A stretch of 42,903 nt of DNA from Nocardia cyriacigeorgica NBRC 100375 (GCF_000308555.1 NZ_BAFY01000072.1:1-42903); one strand, 5' to 3'; positions 25,478-34,436 are shown, counted from the stretch's first letter. The notes: a model not told the origin generated them from the sequence alone. A program made the numbers and translations.

Positions 25478-27598
25478 TTGGTGCGGATCAGCGAGGGCTC
25501 GGCGGTCGCTACGGCGGCCGCCGATTCGGTGCCGGAGGCCGCCAAACCGGCCGACTATCGCCTGGATCTGGACGGCCTGCGCGGGGTGGCGATCGCACTG
25601 GTTGTCGCCTTCCATGTCTGGTTCGGCAAGGTCTCCGGCGGCGTCGACGTCTTCCTGGTGCTGTCGGGCTTCTTCTTCACCGGCATGCTGTTGCGCCGCG
25701 CCGAGGGTGACGGCCGTATCGGCCTGTGGCAGACCTTCCGCCGGACCGCCCGCCGCCTGCTGCCCGCGCTGTTCGTGGTGCTCGCGCTGGTCGTGGTGAT
25801 GACGGTGGCCGAGCATCCCTACACCCAGTGGGCCGATATGTCGGGCCAGACGGTGGCCTCGGCGCTGTATTACCAGAACTGGTACCTGGCCAACGCCGCC
25901 GCCGACTATCTGGCCGCCGACCCGTCGGTGAGTCCACTGCAACATCTGTGGTCGATGGCCGTGCAGGGGCAGTTCTATATCGCGATCACCCTGCTGCTGG
26001 CCGCGGTGGCGTCGGTATGCCGTCGCGCCGGGCGTCGTGAGGCGATCCGGCCGGCGGTAGCGGCGCTGGCGGTGGTGCTCGGTATCGCCTCGTTCGTCTA
26101 CGCGGCGCTGCGCTCGACCACGTATCAGGAGTGGATCTACTACGACAGCGGCGCCCGGGCGTGGGAGCTGCTCGTCGGCGCGCTCCTCGCGGTGATCGTG
26201 CCGTTCGTGCGGGTGCCGGAGCGGCTGTGGGCGAAGGTGGCGTTGTCATTGCTCGCCGCCGCCGGTCTGCTGGCCGTGCTGACCTGCGGAATCCTGTTCG
26301 ACGGCGCCCGCCAGTTCCCCGGGCCGGCTGCGCTGTTCCCGGTGGGCGCCGCGGTCGCGTTGATTCTCGCGGGTGTTCGTACCGAGTCGGGCTGGCAGCC
26401 CGCGGTGTCGCGGCTGCTGGCCACTCGCCCGATGGTCGAGCTCGGAGCTGTGGCCTATGCCCTGTATCTGTGGCACTGGCCGCTGCTCATCTACTACCTG
26501 ATCCGGGCCGACACCACCGAGGTCACGCTCGGCGCCGGACTGATGATCATCGGGCTGTCGCTGGTGCTCGCGGTGCTGACGAATCGGTTGATCGAGGAAC
26601 CGCTACGGCTACGGTCGGGGCCGTCGATCGCCTCGCCGGTGTGGTTGCGCCGCGGTGCGGCCGTCGCGGTCACCGTCATCGCCGCGATGGTGCTCGGGGT
26701 TTCGGGGTTCTGGCAGGGCGTGCTGATCACCAACCCGGCACGGCCCATCGGCGCGCTCGATCCGGTGCAGTACCCGGGGGCGGAGGCGCTGCTGGCCGGT
26801 GCCACGGTACCGCCGGCCCGGGTGCGGCCCTCGGTTTTGGAAGCGCCGGGCGACGTGCCCGCCTCCACCATCGACGGCTGTATCTCGGACTGGTTCACCA
26901 CTGAGATCACCACCTGCACCTACGGCGATCCGAACGGTTCGCGCACCATGGCCGTCGTCGGCAACTCGCATGCCGAACACTGGCTGCCCGCGCTGGACGC
27001 GCTCGGGCACGCGCACGGGGTGAAAGTGATCGTGCTGCTCAAGATGGGCTGCCCGCTCAATATCCGGGAAGACGCCAAGTACCGCGGTCTCGATATCCCG
27101 GACTGCCGTGATTGGTCGCGCGCGGTGATCGATCGACTCGGCACCGAACGCCCCGATTGGGTGTTCACCACCGCGACCGAACCGCAGTGGCCGATCGGTG
27201 GTGACCGCACGCCGGATGAGTTCGTCGAGGTGTGGTCGGCGATGGCCGAGCGTCAGCTGAATGTGCTCGCCATCCGTGACACGCCGTGGTTGCGTAATGA
27301 GAAGGGCACCCGGTACCGCGCCGTCGACTGCCTCGCCGCCGGCGGTGACGCCGAGAGCTGCGGCATCGCGCGCAGCGAGGCGCTCTCGCCGGTGAACCCA
27401 GCTCTGGAGCCCGCCGCCGCGTTCCCCAACGTCCACCTGCTCGATCTGAGCGATGCGGTATGCGGCCCGCAGGTGTGCCGGGTGGTCATCGGGAACGTGC
27501 TCGTCTATCACGACGAGCACCACATGACGGCCAGCTACGTCCGCACCATCGCCCCGGAGCTGGAACGCCAGATCGGCGCCACCACCGGCTGGTGGTGA
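25478..27598 (+). CDS. Membrane acyltransferase (acyltransferase-3 plus SGNH domains)
   Basis: A 706-residue OafA-like protein. The acyltransferase-3 domain spans about 25-405 with 10-11 helices; the catalytic His46 is in VVAFHVWFG after DLDGLRGVAI. The extracytoplasmic SGNH domain (about 440-706) has the nucleophile block VVGNSHAEHW (Ser497) and the catalytic Asp/His pair DEHH (Asp679, His682). Such fusions O-acetylate or O-succinylate envelope polysaccharides and lipids: the membrane part passes an acyl group to the SGNH part outside. The start is TTG 25478 or GTG 25481; GGGAG (25466-25470) serves either. Acceptor unknown; arabinogalactan, peptidoglycan or a glycolipid are plausible in this setting. 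A MarR gene follows after 54 bases. Confidence 0.93.
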   Translation: MVRISEGSAVATAAADSVPEAAKPADYRLDLDGLRGVAIALVVAFHVWFGKVSGGVDVFLVLSGFFFTGMLLRRAEGDGRIGLWQTFRRTARRLLPALFVVLALVVVMTVAEHPYTQWADMSGQTVASALYYQNWYLANAAADYLAADPSVSPLQHLWSMAVQGQFYIAITLLLAAVASVCRRAGRREAIRPAVAALAVVLGIASFVYAALRSTTYQEWIYYDSGARAWELLVGALLAVIVPFVRVPERLWAKVALSLLAAAGLLAVLTCGILFDGARQFPGPAALFPVGAAVALILAGVRTESGWQPAVSRLLATRPMVELGAVAYALYLWHWPLLIYYLIRADTTEVTLGAGLMIIGLSLVLAVLTNRLIEEPLRLRSGPSIASPVWLRRGAAVAVTVIAAMVLGVSGFWQGVLITNPARPIGALDPVQYPGAEALLAGATVPPARVRPSVLEAPGDVPASTIDGCISDWFTTEITTCTYGDPNGSRTMAVVGNSHAEHWLPALDALGHAHGVKVIVLLKMGCPLNIREDAKYRGLDIPDCRDWSRAVIDRLGTERPDWVFTTATEPQWPIGGDRTPDEFVEVWSAMAERQLNVLAIRDTPWLRNEKGTRYRAVDCLAAGGDAESCGIARSEALSPVNPALEPAAAFPNVHLLDLSDAVCGPQVCRVVIGNVLVYHDEHHMTASYVRTIAPELERQIGATTGWW

Positions 27599-27652
27599 CC
27601 GCCGCGGCCACGGTTGGTGTCTACGTCAACCACCTGTGGCTAGCATCGTGGG

Positions 27653-28147
27653 GTGGTGCGATGGCTGAGCGACGAGGAACAGGCCACCTGGCAGGCCTAC
27701 ATCCTGCTGCGTCAGCGGATGGACGCGGCGATCACCGCGGGCTTGGCCGCCGACGGCTTGTCGATGCCCGATTACGAGCTGCTGGTCCCGCTCTCGGCGG
27801 CACCGGATGGCTGTCTGCGCGCCAAGGAGCTGGCGGCGCGGGTGTGCTGGGAGAAGAGCAGGCTGTCCAAGCACCTGGCACGGATGGCCGCGCGTGGATT
27901 GGTCGAGCGTGAACCGGTGGCCGGTGACGCGCGCGGTGTGCTGATCCGGTTGACCCCGCAGGGGCGTGCGTTGCTCGAGAAGGCGGCGCCCCATCATGTG
28001 GCGCTCGTTCGGGAGTTGTTCATCGACGGGATCACCGAGGCGGAGGCCCGGGCGTTGCGGACGTTGTCGGCGCGGGTCGTCGAGCGATCCGAGCGTGGGG
28101 CCGCGGAGCTCGAGGTCGCGACCGACGCGGATGCCGAGGCTGTCTGA
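27653..28147 (+). CDS. MarR-family transcriptional regulator
   Basis: A 164-residue regulator with the MarR winged helix at about 50-115: AKELAARVCWEKSRLSKHLARM is the HTH and GDARGVLIRLTPQGRALL is the wing with its conserved D-x-R-G. The GTG at 27653 has no Shine-Dalgarno; TAGCAT about 10 bases upstream looks like a -10, so the mRNA may be leaderless. It is co-directional with the acyltransferase and could regulate it or be expressed alone. Ligand unknown. Confidence 0.9.
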   Translation: MVRWLSDEEQATWQAYILLRQRMDAAITAGLAADGLSMPDYELLVPLSAAPDGCLRAKELAARVCWEKSRLSKHLARMAARGLVEREPVAGDARGVLIRLTPQGRALLEKAAPHHVALVRELFIDGITEAEARALRTLSARVVERSERGAAELEVATDADAEAV

Positions 28148-28189
28148 TCGGCTCTCGCCGGCGGACCAGCGGCAGGCCCGATTCCCGAG

Positions 28190-28504
28190 TTACGACCAGG
28201 GTGTGATCGGCGGCTTGACCCAGAGCAATTTCTCGTCGAGGTGCGCGCGCACCGCTGCCGGATGGTCCGGATGGCGTGCGGCCCAGACGTCCTTCTCATC
28301 GAGCAACCGGGCCACCGATTCCCAGGTCTCGCCGGTGCTGGGCGGATTGGTCTGTGCGGCCCTGGCCAGTTTGCGCCGGAGCGCGGCGGGCATGGCCAGC
28401 AGTTCGGTGCCGGTGATTCCGCGGTCCCAGAGGAAACCGGCCAGGCGCCGTGCCTTCTCGGCGCGGCTCCTGGCCGCTGCGTCGGAGTGGGCGTAATCGG
28501 CCAT
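28190..28504 (-). CDS. Small conserved-looking protein of unknown function
   Basis: A 104-residue, mostly helical, charged protein (MADYAHSDAAARSRAEKARRLAGFLW at its start) with no signal peptide or membrane segment. The regular amphipathic pattern and codon use look real, and it ends with a Trp/Pro-rich stretch (LLWVKPPITPWS). No family could be named. The ATG at 28504 lacks a Shine-Dalgarno; TACACT just upstream could be the -10 of a leaderless transcript. It is converged upon by the MarR gene and follows the SLT gene 38 bases after its stop. Confidence 0.65.
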   Translation of the reverse strand: MADYAHSDAAARSRAEKARRLAGFLWDRGITGTELLAMPAALRRKLARAAQTNPPSTGETWESVARLLDEKDVWAARHPDHPAAVRAHLDEKLLWVKPPITPWS

Positions 28505-28542
28505 GGCGCAGTGTACGTCGGGCCGGTGACGCCGGATCAGGC

Positions 28543-29154
28543 TCAGTAGGCGCTGTTGACGTTGTCCATCGACCCGTAGCGGTGCGCCGCGTAGTTGCAG
28601 GCCGCCACGATGTTGGACACCGGGTTCCAGATGTCGAAGGGGGTGCCTTCGACGTGGTAGGCGGCGAAGGTCGGGTCGATCACCTGGAGCAGGCCCTTGG
28701 ACGGGATGCCGGCGGCGGCGTTGGAGTCCCACAGGTTGATCGCCTGCGGGTTACCCGTCGACTCGCGCATGATGTTGCGCATGATGCCGTCGTAGGAGCC
28801 GGGGATGCCCTTGGCGGCCATGATGTCGAGTGCCTGGCGGATCCAGCCGTCGAGGTTGTCCGGGTAGACCGGCGGCGCGGGGGCAGGCGCCGGAATCGGC
28901 TCCGGCGCGGGGGCCGGCGCCGGAGCGGGGATGGCCTCGGCGACCGGCTGGTCGGCGGGCTGGGTCGCCGCGGCGGGCTCGGCCTTGGCCGGCTGCTGGT
29001 CGGCGACCATCGCGATGCGCTCCGGAACGCTGTCGTCGGCCACCGAGACCGCGGAGGATGCGGCGACGGCGACGATTCCGGCCGCGGCTGCGGCGAAGGC
29101 GAAGCCCTCGCGTAGCGAGCGGCGGCGAATGGTGGAAGTGCGTCGGTCAGGCAT
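28543..29154 (-). CDS. Secreted SLT-type lytic transglycosylase-like protein
   Basis: A 203-residue exported protein: an Arg-rich N-terminus and a hydrophobic segment (about 17-40) acting as signal or anchor, an Ala/Pro-rich linker (about 60-97), and a C-terminal goose-lysozyme/SLT-like domain. The probable catalytic Glu131 is in IMRESTGNPQAIN, followed by GLLQVIDPTFAAY and AACNYAAHRYGS, the usual SLT blocks. It likely cuts glycan strands of peptidoglycan during growth, and resembles the small SLT/Rpf-like proteins of mycolic actinomycetes. The ATG at 29154 has AAGGAA about 9 bases upstream. The 5' region is long and structured, with tandem 11-nt repeats at 29421-29453. Confidence 0.9.
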   Translation of the reverse strand: MPDRRTSTIRRRSLREGFAFAAAAAGIVAVAASSAVSVADDSVPERIAMVADQQPAKAEPAAATQPADQPVAEAIPAPAPAPAPEPIPAPAPAPPVYPDNLDGWIRQALDIMAAKGIPGSYDGIMRNIMRESTGNPQAINLWDSNAAAGIPSKGLLQVIDPTFAAYHVEGTPFDIWNPVSNIVAACNYAAHRYGSMDNVNSAY

Positions 29155-29284
29155 GCGAAATCGGTTCCTTGATCGGTGTAGGTTTCGATCCGGCGGCCTC
29201 GAGGCAGCACGGATCCACGGCGGCGGCTCGTTGCGCGCACGCCGGAACAGGGCTGTGTGCTGTTGTGGGGTTGTGTTGTGTGAC

Positions 29285-29353
29285 GGGAACACTCAGCGGT
29301 TCCCGATCACCGACGCGTGGATCTCATGCGGTTCCCGGGATCTCGTATCCCGG
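29285..29353 (-). promoter_or_regulatory. Structured 5' leader candidate of the SLT gene
   Basis: Two exact hairpins sit close together upstream of the SLT gene: GGGAAC-N8-GTTCCC (29285-29304) and CCGGGAT-N5-ATCCCGG (29335-29353). The unpaired stretches on the minus strand contain similar GGGAACCGC..TGAG blocks. Muralytic genes in actinomycetes (for example S. coelicolor rpfA) are known to carry a c-di-AMP (ydaO-type) riboswitch here; I could not match its consensus with confidence. Confidence 0.35.
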
Positions 29354-29420
29354 CCCGCCGCGTCGCGCGGAACTCCACTCGGGTGGAGCGTCGGCCCTTG
29401 CTTCGACCTGATTGCAGAAT

Positions 29421-29453
29421 GGTCACGGAAGGTTAACGGAAGGTGAACGAATC
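29421..29453. promoter_or_regulatory. Three tandem 11-nt repeats, likely response-regulator binding site
   Basis: On the plus strand GGTCACGGAAG, GTTAACGGAAG and GTGAACGAATC follow each other directly with an 11-base period, one helical turn. Tandem direct repeats of this type bind OmpR/PhoB-family regulators such as MtrA or PhoP. MtrA controls peptidoglycan hydrolase genes in corynebacteria and mycobacteria, which fits the SLT gene downstream. Confidence 0.6.
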
Positions 29454-29660
29454 GCTAATCAGAGGCGATGTTGACCTTGAAACCCTCGAGTGAACTGGCT
29501 CGATCCGGGAGCTATGCAGGGGGTTTGTGAATAAACCTCTTGTGCCGCAGTTCACAGAAGTTTTCAACTTCCGGTCTGTTTTTCGGCCGGGAAAGTGACA
29601 TTGCCGTGACCTTTGCGGTGTATTCGCGCGTGAGCGAGGACACTGCTTCCGGAAACGAGA

Positions 29661-29692
29661 AAGGCCCCGGCGTCGCGTGCCGCCGGGGCCTT
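29661..29692 (-). terminator. Terminator of tRNA-Lys
   Basis: An 11-bp stem AAGGCCCCGGC/GCCGGGGCCTT with a 10-base loop; on the minus strand it is followed by a T-rich tail (TTTCTCGTTT). It lies 12 bases after the tRNA 3' end. Confidence 0.88.
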
Positions 29693-29703
29693 CCTTGTTA
29701 CTG

Positions 29704-29776
<73 letters not shown>

Positions 29777-30086
29777 GTGCTCCGTGTTTCGGTGCGGGAC
29801 AGACATTAACAGGCCATGGCGCAGAAAGTGAAATCGATACCTCGCGCACGGGTGTGGCCCTCGTCGCGTCGCCCGTAACGGCTCGAGGTTCGAGGGGGAT
29901 CTAACCGGGGAGACTCGCCGCGACGAGCCGGTCGTCACGTTGGGAACCGCCTGCCGGGCTGGCAGAATGGCAGAACGTGGTCTCGACCGGTCCCGCCCGG
30001 CGCGGTGGGTTGAGCTCGGTGGGTAGTCGGTGGGATCCGAAGCCGTCGGTGCGGGCTGTTGCACCGGGACTTGAAACGGGGTTGAG
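29777..30086. other. Intergenic promoter region of ldtB and tRNA-Lys
   Basis: About 310 bases between the divergent tRNA-Lys and L,D-transpeptidase genes, so it should hold both promoters. A short direct repeat GGCAGAA twice (about 29958-29975) is the only pattern noted. No further gene was accepted. Confidence 0.5.
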
Positions 30087-31298
30087 ATGCGCATTGGTCG
30101 AGGTCGACATCGGTCGACGTGGAAACTCGCAGGACCGCTTGTCCTGCTCGCTGTCGTGGCGTTGGCATTACCGTCGTGCTCGTCGTCACAGGCGACGGAC
30201 GCGTCGGTCCCGATCGACCGCAACCCGATCACCGAGCTGATCAAGCCGAAACTACTGGCGCCGGTCAAAGACGGCGATGTGGGCGTTTCGCCGGCCGCGC
30301 CGATGACGTTCCAGGTCGAAGACGGCAAGTTCACCAACGTGTCGTTGCTCACCCCCGAGCAGAAGCCGGTCAGCGGCACGCTCGCCGCCGACGGCCGCTC
30401 GTGGGCCACCACCGAGCCGCTCGGTTACGGACGCACCTACAAGCTCGTCGCGGAGGCGGTCGGGCTCGGCGGCGCGACCACGAGCACGATGAGCTTCACC
30501 ACCACCTCGCCCGACAACAAGACCAAGCCCTATCTCATCCCCGGTGAGGGCGAGGTCGTCGGAATCGGCCAGCCGGTGGCGATCCAGTTCGACGAGAACA
30601 TCCCCGACCGCAAGGCCGCCCAGGAAGCCATCAAGATCACCACCGAGCCCGCGGTGGAAGGCGCGTTCTACTGGGTGAACAATCGCGAAGTCCGTTGGCG
30701 GCCGGAGCATTTCTGGGCGCCGGGGACCAAGGTCACCATCGACGTCAACGTCTACGGCAAGGATCTGGGCGACGGCCTCTACGGAGCCGACGACATCCAC
30801 TCGAACTTCACCATCGGCGACGCGGTGATCTTCACCGCCGACGACGCCACCAAGCAGGTGACCGTCGAGAAGAACGGTCAGGTGATCCGGACCATGCCGA
30901 CCTCGATGGGTAAGGACAGCACGCCCACCGACAACGGCATCTACATCGTGGCCGACAAGCACCGCGAGATCATCATGGACTCCTCGACCTACGGAGTGGC
31001 GGTGAACTCGCCCGACGGGTACCGCACGCCGGTCGATTTCGCGACCAGGATCTCCTACAGCGGCATCTTCTTCCATTCGGCGCCGTGGTCGGTGGGGCAG
31101 CAGGGCTATTCCAACACCAGCCACGGCTGCCTGAACCTGAGCCCGGAGAACGCGCGCTGGGTGTTCGAGAACGCCAAGCGCGGCGACATCACCATCGTCA
31201 AGAACACGGTCGGCGGCACGCTGTCGGGCGTGGACGGTCTCGGTGACTGGAATATCCCGTGGTCGGAGTGGAAGGCCGGCAACGCCGACATCGGCTGA
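30087..31298 (+). CDS. ldtB: L,D-transpeptidase lipoprotein (LdtB/LdtMt2-like)
   Basis: A 403-residue lipoprotein that forms 3-3 (mDap-mDap) cross-links in peptidoglycan, outside the membrane. The signal sequence ends in the lipobox LPSC (Cys31). Two Ig-like domains follow (about 48-145 and 146-250), then the YkuD catalytic domain (about 255-385) with His330 in FFHSAPW and the motif SHGCLN (His346, Cys348 nucleophile). The C-terminal tail GDWNIPWSEW packs against the active site in LdtMt2. Length and layout match LdtMt2 (about 408 residues; Rv2518c as I recall). These enzymes are the carbapenem targets in mycobacteria. The ATG at 30087 is preceded by a G-rich stretch. A strong terminator follows, so it is probably monocistronic. 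Confidence 0.96.
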   Translation: MRIGRGRHRSTWKLAGPLVLLAVVALALPSCSSSQATDASVPIDRNPITELIKPKLLAPVKDGDVGVSPAAPMTFQVEDGKFTNVSLLTPEQKPVSGTLAADGRSWATTEPLGYGRTYKLVAEAVGLGGATTSTMSFTTTSPDNKTKPYLIPGEGEVVGIGQPVAIQFDENIPDRKAAQEAIKITTEPAVEGAFYWVNNREVRWRPEHFWAPGTKVTIDVNVYGKDLGDGLYGADDIHSNFTIGDAVIFTADDATKQVTVEKNGQVIRTMPTSMGKDSTPTDNGIYIVADKHREIIMDSSTYGVAVNSPDGYRTPVDFATRISYSGIFFHSAPWSVGQQGYSNTSHGCLNLSPENARWVFENAKRGDITIVKNTVGGTLSGVDGLGDWNIPWSEWKAGNADIG

Positions 31299-31315
31299 TC
31301 CGACCAGAAAACGCA

Positions 31316-31347
31316 CGAGCGGGCGCCGGTGATCCGGCGCCCGCTCG
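31316..31347. terminator. GC-rich terminator hairpin after ldtB
   Basis: A 14-bp perfect stem with loop TGAT, followed on the plus strand by a T-containing tail (CTTCGTTTC). It lies between converging ldtB and the small secreted protein gene and can serve both. Confidence 0.88.
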
Positions 31348-31365
31348 CTTCGTTTCAGGGTGCGG

Positions 31366-31650
31366 TCAGGGCAGCATGTCGCAGCCGAGGTGGGCGTTGC
31401 CCGCCATCGCCGCGGCGCTGCCGGTGGCGGCGCACAGCAGTTTCTCGCCGCCGAGCAGCAGTCGGTCGAGGTTGGGCAGTCCGGCCGAGCCGGTGCCCGA
31501 GGATCCGGTGGTGGCCAGCCCGCCCGCCGAGCCGCTGCTGGCCGAACCCGAATCGGGCATGTCCGGCAGCCCGACCCCCGCCGCGGCGGTTCCGGCCGAT
31601 CCGGTGACGAGGGTGGCGCCGATGAAGGCTGCGATTACCGCGGAACGCAT
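31366..31650 (-). CDS. Small secreted Gly/Ser-rich protein, function unknown
   Basis: A 94-residue protein with a signal peptide (MRSAVIAAFIGATLVTGSAG, cleavage after TAAA near residue 24), a Gly/Ser/Thr-rich middle, and a C-terminal segment with two Cys (LLCAATG ... HLGCDMLP) likely joined by a disulfide. The linker repeats GSAG/TGSS units very like those of the Excalibur protein at 24886-25185, although the C-terminal domains differ. No family recognised. The ATG at 31650 has only a weak ribosome binding site; the frame is open upstream but the signal peptide decides the start. Confidence 0.72.
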   Translation of the reverse strand: MRSAVIAAFIGATLVTGSAGTAAAGVGLPDMPDSGSASSGSAGGLATTGSSGTGSAGLPNLDRLLLGGEKLLCAATGSAAAMAGNAHLGCDMLP

Positions 31651-31831
31651 CAGGAGATGTTGTCTTTCTCGTCGAATGGGCGCGCCACGGTGGCTGCCCT
31701 CAGCGCAGTCTACGGACCGGCACCCAGCCGCACCACACATTCGGATCACGATCGTTTCACACATCACCTCGGCAGGTCGGCGCGTGCGTCGGCCCCCGGC
31801 TCGCGGGCGAACCGGGGGCCGGCGGCTGCGG

Positions 31832-33322
31832 TTACGGCACCGGAGTCAGGGTTTTCTCCTCGGCCACGGACTGACGCCGCAGCATCGAGTGGGAGCGGCT
31901 GTAGGCGAAGTAGACGACCGTGCCGAGGGCCATCCAGATCACGAACCGAAGCCAGGTCTCGATGGACAGATTCAGCATCAGCCACAGGCAGGCCAGCGCG
32001 GCCAGGATCGGCAGGACCGGCACGAACGGCACCCGGAAGCCGCGCGGCAGATCCGGACGCGTGCGCCGCAGGACCAGCACGCCCACCGACACCAGCACGA
32101 ACGCGACCAGAGTGCCGATATTGACCATCTCTTCGAGGGTGCCGAAGTCGACGAACCCGGCCAGCAGCGCGCAGACCACACCGACGATGACCGTCAGTCG
32201 CACCGGGGTGCCCTTGCTGCCGGTCTGGGCCAGGCCGCGGGGGAGCAGACCGTCACGAGACATCGCGAACAGGACCCTGGTCTGGCCCAGATACATCACC
32301 ATGACCACGGTCGAGAGCCCGGCGAGCGCGCCGACGGCGATGATGTTCTTCACCCAGGTGGCGCCGTTGAGTGCGAAAGCCGTTGCCAGGGTGGCATTCC
32401 CGTCGGCGAGCTGGGTGTAGGAGACCATGCCGGTCAGCACCAGCGACACCGCGACGTAGAGCACTGTCACGATGGCGAGCGAGCCGAAGATGCCGCGCGG
32501 GACGTCGCGCTGCGGGTTGCGGGTCTCCTCGGCGGTGGTGGCGACGACGTCGAACCCGATGAAGGCGAAGAACACCAGGCTGGCCGCGGCCAGCAGGCCG
32601 TACCAGCCGTAGCTGGTGCCGCCGGAACCGGTGAGGAAGGCGAACAGCGACTGGCGCACGCCCTCGGCTTTCTCCGACGGCTCCGACGGCGGCACGTAGG
32701 GCGTCAGGTTGGACGGCTTGAAGTAGGTCGCGCCCACCACCAAGACCAGGGCGATCACGCCGAGCTTGATCGCGACGGCGATGGCCGAGACCCGCGACGA
32801 CAGTTTCGTGCCGGTGGCCAGCAGCACGCCGACGATCGCGATGATCACCACCGCGCCCCAGTCGAAGTCCACCGATCCGATCTGGACGACCGGTGCGTTC
32901 GAACCGAGCACCTCGCCGAGATACTGTGACCAGCCCTTCGCCACGACCGACACGGCCAGCGCGAATTCCAGGATCAGGTCCCAGCCGATGATCCACGCGA
33001 TGACCTCGCCGAAGGTCGCGTACGCGTAGGTGTAGGCGCTGCCGGCCACCGGCACCGTCGAAGCGAATTCGGCGTAGCACAGTGCTGTCAGCCCGCACGC
33101 GATCGCCGCGAAGACGAACGCGAGCGAGACCGAGGGCCCGGCCACCGTGCCCGCCGTGCGTGCGGTGAGGGTGAAGATGCCCGCCCCGATGACGACCGCC
33201 ACCCCGAAGATGGTGAGGTCCTTGGCCGTCAGGTCTTTGCGCAGTTTCGAATCCGGTTCGTCGGTATCCCGGATCGACTGTTCCACCGATTTGGTGCGGA
33301 ACATTCCGCTCGCGATCGCCAT
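31832..33322 (-). CDS. APC-superfamily amino acid permease (CAT/YfnA type)
   Basis: A 496-residue permease with 12-14 helices. The first helix has the unwound substrate-binding motif VVIGAGIFTLTA, and later segments (PVAGSAYTYAY, FFAFIGFDVVATTAEE) are typical of cationic amino acid transporter (CAT) relatives. It takes up amino acids by proton symport or exchange. The ATG at 33322 has GGAG 8 bases upstream. It starts 34 bases after the stop of the valine/leucine-type dehydrogenase gene, so both are probably co-transcribed. That context suggests branched-chain or aromatic amino acids rather than only Arg/Lys. Confidence 0.93.
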   Translation of the reverse strand: MAIASGMFRTKSVEQSIRDTDEPDSKLRKDLTAKDLTIFGVAVVIGAGIFTLTARTAGTVAGPSVSLAFVFAAIACGLTALCYAEFASTVPVAGSAYTYAYATFGEVIAWIIGWDLILEFALAVSVVAKGWSQYLGEVLGSNAPVVQIGSVDFDWGAVVIIAIVGVLLATGTKLSSRVSAIAVAIKLGVIALVLVVGATYFKPSNLTPYVPPSEPSEKAEGVRQSLFAFLTGSGGTSYGWYGLLAAASLVFFAFIGFDVVATTAEETRNPQRDVPRGIFGSLAIVTVLYVAVSLVLTGMVSYTQLADGNATLATAFALNGATWVKNIIAVGALAGLSTVVMVMYLGQTRVLFAMSRDGLLPRGLAQTGSKGTPVRLTVIVGVVCALLAGFVDFGTLEEMVNIGTLVAFVLVSVGVLVLRRTRPDLPRGFRVPFVPVLPILAALACLWLMLNLSIETWLRFVIWMALGTVVYFAYSRSHSMLRRQSVAEEKTLTPVP

Positions 33323-33356
33323 TGCAGGTCTCCTCTCTGAAACTCCGCCGGCGCCG

Positions 33357-34436
33357 TCAGAGCGACCGCGGGATGGCGTCGAGGCGGCGTTCGGCGAACC
33401 GGTTGGCGGCCTCGCCGGTGCCGATGCCCTCGGCTTTCGCGGCGGCGATGATGTCGCGGCACCGCTCGAAGATGCCCGCCACCTCGAATTCGACCTCGGC
33501 GGGTGCGGCGGCGCGCAGCTCGCCCGCGACCTGGATGAGCCCGCCGGCATTGGCCACGAAGTCGGGCACCCAGGTGATGTCGCGCTCGGCGAGCAGCCGT
33601 TCCACGCCGGGATCGGCCAGCTGGTTGTTGGCGGCGCCGCAGATCAGCTTCGCCTCGATATCGGCGGCGCTGGTGCCGGTCAGGGTGGCGCCGAGGGCGC
33701 AGGGCGCGTAGACGTCGACGGGCGCGGTCGAGACCGCGCCGAGCAACCGCACCGAGGGGTGCTGTTCGGCCACCCGCCGCATGGCCGCCTCGTTCACGTC
33801 CGCCACGCAGACCTCCGCACCGTCGGCGAGCAGCAGCGCGATGAGTTCGCGACCGACTTTGCCCGCCCCTTCGACGCCGACCGTGCGGCCGGCGAGTGTC
33901 GGTGCGCCCCAGACCGATTCGGCACCCGCGCGCATCGAATGGAAGACGCCGAGCGCGGTCAACCGCGCGCTGTCGCCGGAGCCGCCCGCCGCGACGCTGC
34001 GGCCGGTGACGTGGCGGGTGTGCCTGCCGATGACGTCGAGATCGTCGGTGTCGGTCCCGACATCGCCCGCGGTGATGTAACGCCCGCCGAGAGTGTCGAC
34101 GAACCGCGCGTAGGCCGCCAGCAGCGCCTCGCTCTTGTCGGTGGCCGGATCGCCGATGATGACGGCCTTGCCGCCGCCCAGATGCACGCCGGCGGCCGCC
34201 GCTTTGTAGGTCATGCCCCATGACAGCCGCAGCACGTCCTGCAACGCCGCCGATTCGTCGGCGTACGGGTAGAAGCGGGTGCCGCCGAGGGCCGGTCCGA
34301 GCGCGGTCGAATGGATCGCGATGATCGCCTTCAACCCCGTCTTGTCGTCCTCGCAGAACACCACCTGCTCATGGCGCCGGGCGCTGAGCTCGTGCGAGCG
34401 GCCGAAGACTCCCGCCTCGGAGTGCAGAACTGTCAC
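33357..34436 (-). CDS. vdh: Leu/Val/Phe-type amino acid dehydrogenase (valine dehydrogenase-like)
   Basis: A 359-residue NAD-dependent dehydrogenase of the Glu/Leu/Phe/Val family, the length of Streptomyces valine dehydrogenase. The substrate region is LGPALGGTRFYPY, the catalytic Lys90 is in HLGGGKAVIIGD, and the Rossmann loop is GVEGAGKVGREL (about 185-196). It deaminates a branched-chain or aromatic amino acid to its 2-oxo acid, releasing ammonia and NADH. The GTG at 34436 has AGGAAAGGAA just upstream. It lies between the oxidoreductase that can use its product and a permease that can supply its substrate. Which amino acid is preferred cannot be decided by eye; the symbol is given on overall similarity. 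Confidence 0.9.
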   Translation of the reverse strand: MTVLHSEAGVFGRSHELSARRHEQVVFCEDDKTGLKAIIAIHSTALGPALGGTRFYPYADESAALQDVLRLSWGMTYKAAAAGVHLGGGKAVIIGDPATDKSEALLAAYARFVDTLGGRYITAGDVGTDTDDLDVIGRHTRHVTGRSVAAGGSGDSARLTALGVFHSMRAGAESVWGAPTLAGRTVGVEGAGKVGRELIALLLADGAEVCVADVNEAAMRRVAEQHPSVRLLGAVSTAPVDVYAPCALGATLTGTSAADIEAKLICGAANNQLADPGVERLLAERDITWVPDFVANAGGLIQVAGELRAAAPAEVEFEVAGIFERCRDIIAAAKAEGIGTGEAANRFAERRLDAIPRSL

